Below the pieces are notes generated by a model, which was not told the origin of the DNA, did no database searches, and worked only from the letters and a program-made list of their open reading frames with translations. A stretch of DNA of 62,692 nt from an uncultured Angelakisella sp. Lineage in GTDB: Bacteria > Bacillota > Clostridia > Oscillospirales > Ruminococcaceae. Numbering within the stretch: position 1 is the stretch's first letter; each line of letters begins with the position of its first letter. Below, piece after piece: positions 34,939 to 40,788 of this stretch. The position numbers and the translations under genes are program-made. The stretch is from positions 1 to 62,692 of the forward strand of contig CAJUFR010000007.1 of assembly GCA_910585525.1 (NCBI GenBank). The letters run 5' to 3'.

Positions 34939-35014
34939 CACGGGGTAGAGAAGTGGTCACCTCGCCGGGTTCTCAGCCCGGAGAACGGCGGTTCGAATCC
35001 GCCCCCCGTAACCA
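34939..35014 (+). tRNA. Phage-borne tRNA-Glu(CUC)-like gene
   Basis: A full cloverleaf can be drawn. Acceptor CACGGGG/CCCCGTA has an unpaired first position (C1-A72). T8-A9 follow, then D stem GAG/CTC with TGGT in the loop, anticodon stem CCGGG/CCCGG, loop TTCTCAG (anticodon CTC), a 5-base variable loop, T arm GGCGG-TTCGAAT-CCGCC, and ACCA encoded at 35011-35014. It lies in the phage gap between rep and coat. The C1-A72 mismatch, otherwise typical of initiator tRNA, and the short D stem make aminoacylation uncertain. Confidence 0.7.
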
Positions 35015-35030
35015 CCAGGCTAGCGCCTGG

Positions 35031-35091
35031 AGGCACGCCCTGCCCGGCCTTCGGCCTTACCGGGTGCAAGGCGGCAGGGAGTGCCTGGAGA
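35031..35091. other. Imperfect long hairpin in the phage intergenic region
   Basis: Arms AGGCACGCCCTGCC and GGCAGGGAGTGCCT with an inner CCGG-rich stem. Together with the tRNA-like element it makes the rep-coat gap highly structured; a single-strand origin or packaging signal is possible. Confidence 0.5.
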
Positions 35092-35144
35092 CACCGGCAG
35101 CATTTTGAGGAAGGGAGGGGAGGGTCGAGACTGCATCCACCGGA

Positions 35145-35306
35145 ATGGCGGCGATTCTGGCCAGCATGACCACCATCACCGACTTGGTGACCTCGGTGTG
35201 GGAGTTGATGACCAGCAACCCGCTGCTGTCCCTGTTCCTGGCGGCAAGCCTGCTGGGGGTCGGGGTGGGGGTGTTCCGCAAGATCAAGCGGGCATCCCGC
35301 GGCTAA
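35145..35306 (+). CDS. Major coat (pVIII-like) protein
   Basis: A 53 aa protein. The polar N-terminus (MAAILASMTTITDLVTSVWE) leads into a hydrophobic span (LLSLFLAASLLGVGVGVF) and a basic tail (RKIKRASRG), the amphipathic-hydrophobic-basic order of filamentous phage major coat proteins. There is no cleavable signal peptide, as in phage Pf3. A strong purine-rich stretch (gggaggggaggg) lies upstream, somewhat far from the ATG. It is followed by a hairpin, as gene VIII often is. Assignment by pattern and position. Confidence 0.75.
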   Translation: MAAILASMTTITDLVTSVWELMTSNPLLSLFLAASLLGVGVGVFRKIKRASRG

Positions 35307-35315
35307 AGCGAAGGC

Positions 35316-35341
35316 AGGGCGCAGGCAAAAACCTGCGCCCT
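35316..35341 (+). terminator. Hairpin after the coat gene
   Basis: Perfect 10 bp stem AGGGCGCAGG/CCTGCGCCCT, loop CAAAAA. The following sequence is only partly T-rich, so it may be a partial terminator giving excess coat mRNA. Confidence 0.65.
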
Positions 35342-35376
35342 GTGGTCTTATGTAACACAAATTGGGGGGTGGCAGC

Positions 35377-35532
35377 ATGTGGCTGGAGGAGATACTGGGG
35401 TTATTCAGCATGACGCTGGAGGTGATGCTGGGGGTGGCGGCGCTGCGGTTTTTCCTGGCGGTGCCGTTATTCCTGGTGGTGATGGCTTTGCTGGCCTACA
35501 TGGTGCGGAGGGGTGGACGGGGGAAGCTGTGA
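35377..35532 (+). CDS. Small phage membrane protein, minor coat candidate
   Basis: A 51 aa protein, almost entirely hydrophobic (MTLEVMLGVAALRFFLAVPL, then FLVVMALLAYM) with the basic end VRRGGRGKL. Comparable in size to minor coat proteins pVII/pIX. It starts after a ggggggt stretch. Its 3' end overlaps the end of a reverse-strand gene by 66 bases. Confidence 0.6.
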   Translation: MWLEEILGLFSMTLEVMLGVAALRFFLAVPLFLVVMALLAYMVRRGGRGKL

Positions 35533-35754
35533 CCGGCCAACGATGATTTCTTTCAGCCAGCGAAACAGGTTCCGTATGACGAGATATAGGAACATGATAG
35601 TGAAGATTCCATAGAGGTATGATATAAGGTCGTGTAGATAGGACCACACATCATTCTCCCAGTAGAAAGCCCAGTTTCTATTAAAGTAATTCAGTGCTTC
35701 AGTGAAAACAAGCCCAAGGATAGCATGCCAGGGCTTTAATGTAAACTTTTTCAA
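35467..35754 (-). CDS. Reverse-strand membrane protein inside the phage, candidate moron
   Basis: A 95 aa protein read against all structural genes. TTG 35754 is preceded by AAAAGGAGG at a normal spacing and by a TTGACA-N17-TACAAT promoter. Two hydrophobic segments are visible (HAILGLVFTEALNYF and YLYGIFTIMFLYLVIRNLF), then a basic, histidine-rich tail that runs across the end of the coat-like gene. No family recognised. Opposite orientation plus its own strong promoter is the usual picture of a lysogen-expressed gene such as superinfection exclusion; that role is inference. Confidence 0.65.
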   Translation of the reverse strand: MKKFTLKPWHAILGLVFTEALNYFNRNWAFYWENDVWSYLHDLISYLYGIFTIMFLYLVIRNLFRWLKEIIVGRSQLPPSTPPHHVGQQSHHHQE

Positions 35755-35777
35755 TTCGAGCACCTCCTTTTGGGGGT

Positions 35778-35806
35778 ATTGTAACACAAGTAGTGGATGG
35801 TGTCAA
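35778..35806 (-). promoter_or_regulatory. Promoter of the reverse-strand phage gene
   Basis: On the - strand TTGACA (35801-35806), exactly 17 bases, TACAAT (35778-35783), one base from full consensus. It directs transcription antisense to the coat genes. Confidence 0.85.
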
Positions 35807-35809
35807 TTT

Positions 35810-37708
35810 ATGAGGTCTGGCTTTACTCGACTGTGTTCTTTTTTTCTTGCAGTTGTTTTGATGATTATGGGCCTAACTTCGATAGCTTTTGCTACTGATG
35901 AGTACGTGCAAAAGCCCACCTTTTGGAATTGGTTAAATAATCAGGGCGGTATCTTTAATGGCGTTGTTGCATATAAAGCTGGTTTTGCTTGTCCAAACAC
36001 CGAGGATGGTTATCATCGGGCATCTTCTTATTATCGAACAACTAGAGGCGGACTTTATAAGTGTATATGCGATTATTGTAACGCAGATTTCAATGCTTAT
36101 GAAAGTGACTTAGACCTATCCTACCAGGACCAGGTGTCGGAACTGCCAGCACAGACTTACAATTCGGATGGTTCGTTGTTCATTATACCATCGCATAATC
36201 GTATGTATGCGACTTATGTAGGCTCAAGGCTATTTTATTATTTTTTATGTGAACACTGTGATTCTTCCTTCATTGAAACTTCTTCTTATTTTAATCATAC
36301 GCATGATTGTTCAGATAATTCCGTTGTCTTTATGTTAAAATCCGGGTGTTCTTATTTTTATTTTAGTTCTGTCTATGTCTATTTTTCTTTTACCGCGCCT
36401 ATTGACGGCTATTATTCCATAGCCCAACGACCTGTTCTTTCTGGTTTTTGTCTGGATGAAAATCAGAACCGTTTTTCTTCTGAGGATTTTCGTAAATTGT
36501 TTTCTTCTGGTATAAATGGCCGTGTTTTTTATTCCACCGGACACGAGTTTTCCTCTTATTTTGAATATTTAACTCCTTCTTCTTCTAGTAGACTTTCCTA
36601 TTTTTCTGCGTCCGTTACCCCTCCCGTCTATAAGGTCGAACCATTTGACCCGGAAAGTGGCACCGTAGGCGAATCTTACGGCACCGACACCCGCCCCACA
36701 GTGATCACCGGCGACTACGGCATCGTGGACAACCAAGGCATAGCCACGGTGATCAAAGACTGCACCATCGTCAACGAGACCACAAACAACTATTACAACC
36801 CGGCCACCGGCCAGAACTACCCCATCAAGGACTGGTCATACGACTACCCCAGCCGGGAGTACACCATCACCACCGACAGCAACAACACCGTCACCATCAC
36901 CTATGGCGACGAAAACGTCACCATCCAGGAGGGCGACACCATCTACAACATCTACTACGTGGTGGACGGCATCGGGGAGGAAAAGCCCCCCTGCGCCCAC
37001 GATTGGCAGAAGGGCAACCGGACCGACCCCACCTGTGCCCAGCCGGGCTTGCAGGTCTACACCTGCTCTAAATGCGGGGAGCGGAAGTCTGAGACCATCC
37101 CCACCACCGCCCACGACTGGCAGGCAGAAACCAAGACCGACCCCACCTGCACCCAGCCGGGCCGCCAGCCCTACGCCTGCAACAAATGCGGGGAAACCAA
37201 GTCCGACACCCTCCCCGCCCTGGGCCACGACTGGCAGGTGAAACAGTCGGTGAACACCCAGTACGACGACACCGGCCAGCTGGTCCAGGAGGGGTACACC
37301 ATCTACGAATGTACCCGCTGCGGGGAGCAGAACCGGACCACCTCCGGGGCGGGACCGCCCCCTTCCGGCGGAGGGGATGCCCCGGGCGGGGAGGAAGATG
37401 CTTCTATCTGGGACAAGCTGGGGGACCTTCTGGGCACCCTTATCACCGGCATCTCCGGCCTGCTGGGCTCGGTGCTGGGCAAGCTGCTGGAGGCCCTGAC
37501 CTCCCTCTCCCAACTCATCCTGGACGGCCTGGGTACTGTGGTGGAGACAGTCTTATCCCTTTTCGATTCCGTCCCCCAGCTGTTCGGCGGCTTCCTGGCC
37601 TTTCTCTCGGCGGTGTTTCCCTTCCTCCCGGAGGAGATGGTCACCCTGCTGACCTTCGGCCTGGCGGCTGTGGTCTTTATCGGCATCCTAAAGGCGGTGA
37701 GAAAATGA
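35810..37708 (+). CDS. Adsorption (pIII-like) protein
   Basis: A 632 aa secreted, membrane-anchored phage protein. ATG 35810 gives a signal peptide (MRSGFTRLCSFFLAVVLMIM ... SIAFA). The first ~280 residues are aromatic and AT-rich in DNA, unlike the rest. Three tandem Cys repeats follow (AHDW ... TDPTC-QPG ... C-KCGE-K), spanning about residues 395-505. Next are a Gly/Pro linker (GPPPSGGGDAPGGEED) and a hydrophobic C-terminal anchor ending GILKAVRK. This order (head, linker, anchor) is that of inovirus pIII. The N-terminal part probably contacts the host receptor. It overlaps the next gene by 4 bases. Confidence 0.78.
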   Translation: MRSGFTRLCSFFLAVVLMIMGLTSIAFATDEYVQKPTFWNWLNNQGGIFNGVVAYKAGFACPNTEDGYHRASSYYRTTRGGLYKCICDYCNADFNAYESDLDLSYQDQVSELPAQTYNSDGSLFIIPSHNRMYATYVGSRLFYYFLCEHCDSSFIETSSYFNHTHDCSDNSVVFMLKSGCSYFYFSSVYVYFSFTAPIDGYYSIAQRPVLSGFCLDENQNRFSSEDFRKLFSSGINGRVFYSTGHEFSSYFEYLTPSSSSRLSYFSASVTPPVYKVEPFDPESGTVGESYGTDTRPTVITGDYGIVDNQGIATVIKDCTIVNETTNNYYNPATGQNYPIKDWSYDYPSREYTITTDSNNTVTITYGDENVTIQEGDTIYNIYYVVDGIGEEKPPCAHDWQKGNRTDPTCAQPGLQVYTCSKCGERKSETIPTTAHDWQAETKTDPTCTQPGRQPYACNKCGETKSDTLPALGHDWQVKQSVNTQYDDTGQLVQEGYTIYECTRCGEQNRTTSGAGPPPSGGGDAPGGEEDASIWDKLGDLLGTLITGISGLLGSVLGKLLEALTSLSQLILDGLGTVVETVLSLFDSVPQLFGGFLAFLSAVFPFLPEEMVTLLTFGLAAVVFIGILKAVRK

Positions 37709-37869
37709 TCTCTGACCTTGGCGCCCTCATCAACTGGACCCGGGAGGTGTTCGCCCTGGAGTTCACCCTCTACGGCTTCAGCTTCTCCCTCTGGCAGGTG
37801 TTCTTGTTCGATATCGTGGCCGGTATCGTGGCCTTTGTGTTACGGGAGGTGTTTCTTGGTGATAGATGA
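37705..37869 (+). CDS. Small phage membrane protein 1 after pIII
   Basis: A 54 aa protein with an amphipathic N-terminus (MISDLGALINWTREVFALEF) and one hydrophobic span (VFLFDIVAGIVAFVLREVF). The ATG overlaps the pIII stop (ATGA), so it is translationally coupled. The position suits a pVI-like minor coat or an assembly partner. Confidence 0.65.
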   Translation: MISDLGALINWTREVFALEFTLYGFSFSLWQVFLFDIVAGIVAFVLREVFLGDR

Positions 37870-38053
37870 ACTTTTTTCAGAGGACTTTTTGGACTCCCAG
37901 ACCATCCAGGATTCCGGCCCGGTCCACCCCGCTATGACCACCCCCTTCACCGATTACACCGTCACCGAGGCGCTGCTGCTCTTTTGCCTGCTCTTCGCCT
38001 TTGCAGCGGCCTGTGTCCGTATCCTGAAAGGAGGGTTTCCATGGCTGCGGTAG
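37859..38053 (+). CDS. Small phage membrane protein 2
   Basis: A 64 aa protein starting at GTG 37859 (ribosome-binding site GGGAGGTG) and overlapping the preceding gene by 11 bases. It has an acidic N-terminal half and a hydrophobic span (ALLLFCLLFAFAAACVRIL). It could be a minor coat protein. The overlap chain with its neighbours supports reality. Confidence 0.6.
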   Translation: MIDELFSEDFLDSQTIQDSGPVHPAMTTPFTDYTVTEALLLFCLLFAFAAACVRILKGGFPWLR

Positions 38054-38223
38054 TGGCCGAGTTCTTCGGCATCCTGGGGCTGGAGCGGCTTCCCCCGGAG
38101 ACCCTGGGGGAACTCATCCCCTACCTCCTCACTGTCCTGGTGGGGGTGGTGCTGGTCTCCGGGGTGTTCCGAGTGGTGGGTGCTCTGACAGACGCCCTCC
38201 TGGGCTTCTGGCGCTGGAGGTAG
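38041..38223 (+). CDS. Small phage membrane protein 3
   Basis: A 60 aa protein with AAAGGAGGG upstream of ATG 38041, overlapping the previous gene by 13 bases. One strong hydrophobic span (LLTVLVGVVLVSGVFRVVGAL) and the terminus FWRWR. It lies directly before the Zot gene; coat or assembly component likely. Confidence 0.65.
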   Translation: MAAVVAEFFGILGLERLPPETLGELIPYLLTVLVGVVLVSGVFRVVGALTDALLGFWRWR

Positions 38224-38228
38224 ACGCT

Positions 38229-39134
38229 ATGACCTCGATCTTGTTCCTGGCTCTCGGCCTGGCCCTTCTGGCTTTCCCCACCCTCCGCTGCGCCTTCTTC
38301 CACCCTGTTTCCCTGGTCTGGCACGGTGTCCGGGACCTCTACTGGTGGCTCTGCCGCCACGGCTACAACGTCTGTCCCTCCGGGGAACTGGTGGCCTTTA
38401 CCGGCCTGTTCGGCAAGGGAAAGACCCTCTCCGCCGTCCACCGGGTGGTGGGGGCCTACCACCGCTACAACAGCCGCCAGGTCTGGTGCCCCAGGCGGAA
38501 GAAACATGTCACCCAGCGGGTGAAGATCATCTCCAACGTGGCCCTTCGTATCCCCTATGAGGAACTTGTCTCCCTGGAGCAGATCGTCCTGGCCGCCGAG
38601 AAAAGCCGGGACTACGACGACCAACACGACACCCTCACTGTTACTCTGGTCCTGGGGGATGAGTTCTCGGTCCAGATGAACAGCCGGAACTTCAAGACCA
38701 ATATGGACCCTCTTTTCCTCAACACCATCCTCACCTGCCGGCACTATTATATCTCCCTGTATTACACCGCCCAGCGGTTCAGCCATGTGGACGCCCTGCT
38801 CCGCCAGGTGACCAGTTATGTTGTGGAGTGCGACAAGCTGTGGAGGTTCCAGCGGCTTGCCGTCTACGACGCCTGGGAGTTGGAGAACGCCGCCAACACC
38901 CGCCTGATCCTCCCTCAAGCCCGAAGCTGCTGGTTCGTCCGGGACCGGGATTATCAGGCCTATGACACCCTGGCCTGTGTGGGGAACCTCAAAAAGTCTA
39001 TGCGGGCGGGGGACATGATGACCGAGGAGGAGATATTAAAGCTACAGCAGAACACCCAGCAGACCAATGTGGACGCTGTGACCCGCCCCTCCAGGGTGCT
39101 GCAGCGGCTCCAGAAGCGGAGGGGCGGAAAGTGA
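38229..39134 (+). CDS. zot: Zot/pI-like phage assembly ATPase
   Basis: A 301 aa morphogenesis ATPase, the hallmark gene of inoviruses. It has an N-terminal hydrophobic stretch (ILFLALGLALLAFPTL), Walker A GLFGKGKT at residues 59-66, and Walker B LVLGDEFS (about 139-146) with acidic DE. A later CRHYYISLYYTAQRFSHVD block is typical of Zot sensor regions. It powers extrusion of virions through the envelope. GGAGGT lies 7 bases before the ATG. No secretin gene is present, as expected for a monoderm host. Confidence 0.88.
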   Translation: MTSILFLALGLALLAFPTLRCAFFHPVSLVWHGVRDLYWWLCRHGYNVCPSGELVAFTGLFGKGKTLSAVHRVVGAYHRYNSRQVWCPRRKKHVTQRVKIISNVALRIPYEELVSLEQIVLAAEKSRDYDDQHDTLTVTLVLGDEFSVQMNSRNFKTNMDPLFLNTILTCRHYYISLYYTAQRFSHVDALLRQVTSYVVECDKLWRFQRLAVYDAWELENAANTRLILPQARSCWFVRDRDYQAYDTLACVGNLKKSMRAGDMMTEEEILKLQQNTQQTNVDAVTRPSRVLQRLQKRRGGK

Positions 39135-39174
39135 GCCAGGGGGCCCCCGACCGGAGGAAGGAGGTGAGCAGAAC

Positions 39175-39345
39175 ATGGCCTTGGTCCCCATCTGTGAACT
39201 TGGATATTGTCCTTATGCCGACCCCTACCCTCAACAGTTTTCTGATGTCTCGTCCTGTGACGACTGCCCCCACTCCATCTATGTGGACGAGACGGAACTC
39301 AACATTTCTTCTGGAGAGAGCCAGCCCAGTGAACGTCTGGGATAG
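39175..39345 (+). CDS. Short cysteine-rich phage peptide
   Basis: A 56 aa open frame behind GGAGGTG. Four cysteines (CELGYC ... CDDC) followed by an acidic segment could form a zinc knuckle. Its last 67 bases are antisense to the 3' end of the transposase, so transposase acquisition may have cut a longer phage gene, or the overlap is tolerated. No family recognised. Confidence 0.5.
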   Translation: MALVPICELGYCPYADPYPQQFSDVSSCDDCPHSIYVDETELNISSGESQPSERLG

Positions 39346-40325
39346 CTGTTCATCCAGTCCTGACAAGCCCTGATCTCCTCCTCCGGGACCTTTGAAAAAT
39401 CGGTCCCCTTGGGGAACCAGCGGCGGATCATCCGGTTCTGGTTCTCGTTGCGCCCCTTCTCCCAGGCGGCGTAGGAGTGGCAGTAGTAGACCGCAAACCG
39501 CTCCCCGCCCCGGATAGACCGGCGCAGCTGTTCATATTGCAGAAACTCCGGTCCGTTGTCGGTGGTGATGCTGCGGAAGTGAAGCCCGAAGTCCGGCAGT
39601 TCTGTTTCCAACCTATCAAAGACCGCCCGCACTGTGGCGGCCTTTTTGTTTTGCAGCAGGAAGATACGCTCCCGCAGGGTCTTGCGCTCGGTGAGGGTCA
39701 AGAGCGCCCCCTTGCTCCCGGCCTTTCCCACCACCAGGTCCATCTCCTGGTGGCCGTATTCCTCCCGCTCCCCGATGCTTTCCGGCCGGTCCGAGATAGA
39801 GGGCAGCTGCGGATGCGCCACCCGGCGGACCGGCCGGTATCCTCGCTTTCTCCGCCTGCCCTTCTCCCAGAGGTCCTTGTTGCTCAAGCAGAGGAACACC
39901 CGCTTGTCTATGTAGCTGTACAGGGTGGAGACGCAGACGCTGGTGGTGAATCCTTCCCTCCTGGCTGCCGCCAGCGCCGCCCCGGGGGAGTACCGCTTCC
40001 TCCGGTCCGTCTTTCCGTCCCCCTGGATGCCCAGCATCTTCTTTTCCAAAAAGTCCGCAAAGGCCCGGTCTTTTCCTATTTTGAGGGGGCGTCCCTTGGC
40101 GGTCTGGTTGTAGTCATGGACCGCCTGCCCCTTGTCCGCCGAGTACCGCTCCACATCCCGGTAGTCCACCGTGTGCAGATACCTCCCCCGGGCCATCTCG
40201 TTGTAGATGGTCTGACGGCAGAATCCCAGCTGCCGGGCTATCTGTGCCACCGGCAGCTTCGCCCGGAGCAGGGCTTCCAGCTGGTCCCGCTCCGGCCTGG
40301 TCATATAGTGCTGTTTTTTCGTCAT
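39279..40325 (-). CDS. IS30-family transposase
   Basis: A 348 aa DDE transposase. The N-terminal helix-turn-helix (LPVAQIARQLGFCRQTIYNEM) is followed by a core with the three acidic residues in HQEMDLVVGK, TTDNGPEF and KGRNENQNRMIRRWFPKG, exactly the IS30 signature. The end GWLSPEEML is also typical. It points opposite to the phage genes at the right end of the element. No separate IS ends hug the gene; the only inverted repeats lie at the two prophage ends, so the transposase appears to serve the whole phage. Confidence 0.93.
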   Translation of the reverse strand: MTKKQHYMTRPERDQLEALLRAKLPVAQIARQLGFCRQTIYNEMARGRYLHTVDYRDVERYSADKGQAVHDYNQTAKGRPLKIGKDRAFADFLEKKMLGIQGDGKTDRRKRYSPGAALAAARREGFTTSVCVSTLYSYIDKRVFLCLSNKDLWEKGRRRKRGYRPVRRVAHPQLPSISDRPESIGEREEYGHQEMDLVVGKAGSKGALLTLTERKTLRERIFLLQNKKAATVRAVFDRLETELPDFGLHFRSITTDNGPEFLQYEQLRRSIRGGERFAVYYCHSYAAWEKGRNENQNRMIRRWFPKGTDFSKVPEEEIRACQDWMNSYPRRSLGWLSPEEMLSSVSST

Positions 40326-40516
40326 CGCCCCGCATCTCCTCTCTGTGCGTCAAAGCAGCTGACCTGAAACAGGTAACAGTGTATTACTTTTTTTGCTGAG
40401 CCGCCAGGGCTCTGGCTGTCAGCTTGACAGCTTTTTCATCTTTCGTTCCTCCCAATATCTTTTTTCGCCCCCCGTGGGGTGGAGGGGCCTTGCCCCTCCG
40501 TGTTTGCGACACACTG
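40326..40516. other. Non-coding right part of the prophage, transposase upstream region
   Basis: About 190 bases between the transposase start and the large hairpin. A GC-rich stem (GGGGTGGAGGGGC...GCCCCTCC) is visible near 40473-40500, and T-rich tracts near 40386-40450. No convincing promoter or gene was seen. Confidence 0.4.
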
Positions 40517-40628
40517 CCCCAGGGCGCAGCTGTCAAGGGACCGCAAATAAAAAAACCGTAACGATCTCCCGCAGGAGACCGTTACGATTTTTTTATTTGC
40601 GAAAGCCCTTGACGGCTGTGCTCTGGGG
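40517..40628. other. Very long imperfect hairpin, packaging-signal or terminator candidate
   Basis: Inner arms of 28 bases (about 40542-40569 and 40574-40601) match with two mismatches around a CGCA loop and carry A and T runs. Outer arms extend the pairing through GTCAAGGG/CCCTTGAC to CCCCAG/CTGGGG (40517 and 40628), with small bulges. Filamentous phages package from a long imperfect hairpin in an intergenic region; the A/T tracts also make it a strong bidirectional terminator. Confidence 0.7.
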
Positions 40629-40712
40629 TGGTACTGACCAGGATCTGGCGCTGGCCTTTCTCTGCTCGGAACTCTCCGCTGCCCTGCCCTTATCGCTTTG
40701 CGTTCGTTTTGT

Positions 40713-40743
40713 GTGGTTGTCTAATTTCTTCTTGACATTGGCC
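40713..40743 (-). repeat. Right terminal inverted repeat of the prophage (IRR)
   Basis: The reverse complement begins GGCCAATGTCAAG and contains GAAATTAGACA, matching the left end with a few gaps. On the + strand it holds TTGACA at 40732-40737, six bases from the element end. Confidence 0.75.
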
Positions 40744-40758
40744 CCCAGTCCCAGGTCA
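40744..40758. repeat. Right 15 bp direct repeat (target duplication or attR)
   Basis: CCCAGTCCCAGGTCA, exact copy of 33396-33410, directly abutting the right inverted repeat. Confidence 0.9.
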
Positions 40759-40776
40759 ATGCCCGGGCCGGGTCTC
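40744..40776 (-). terminator. Terminator-like inverted repeat of pfkB, split by the prophage
   Basis: Joining the sequence left of the left repeat to that right of the right repeat gives GACCCAGTCC ... GGGCCGGGTC, an imperfect 10 bp stem. On the - strand it is followed by TCTTTCTTG. In the integrated state the stem remains next to pfkB but the T-rich tail is now at 33387-33395, 7.3 kb away. Confidence 0.6.
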
Positions 40777-40788
40777 GTTTTTTTCACG

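Larger units (their letters stand above)
33396..40758. mobile_element. Integrated filamentous phage (inovirus) with an IS30-type transposase
   Basis: A complete-looking inovirus prophage. Gene order is ssDNA-binding-like, Rep_trans initiator, tRNA-like/hairpin region, coat, small coat-like, pIII-like, three small membrane proteins, Zot/pI ATPase, Cys-rich peptide, and transposase in reverse. It is flanked by an exact 15 bp direct repeat, inside which lie imperfect inverted repeats of about 30 bases. Distance from repeat to repeat is 7348 bases, in the size range of inoviruses. It separates pfkB from the GT4 gene, both leftward. No tyrosine recombinase is present, so IS30-type transposition is the likely integration route. 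Confidence 0.9.

Noticed and set aside
35702..35809. Extended N-terminus of the pIII-like protein
   Set aside because: The extra 36 residues overlap the reverse-strand gene and its promoter, and the signal peptide starts cleanly at ATG 35810.
40501..40640. CRISPR-like repeat
   Set aside because: It is one long hairpin, not regularly spaced repeats; no cas genes are present.
33396..40758. A stand-alone IS30 insertion inside a phage
   Set aside because: No inverted repeats or target duplication flank the transposase gene itself; the only matching ends are at the prophage boundaries. A distant nested IS cannot be fully excluded.
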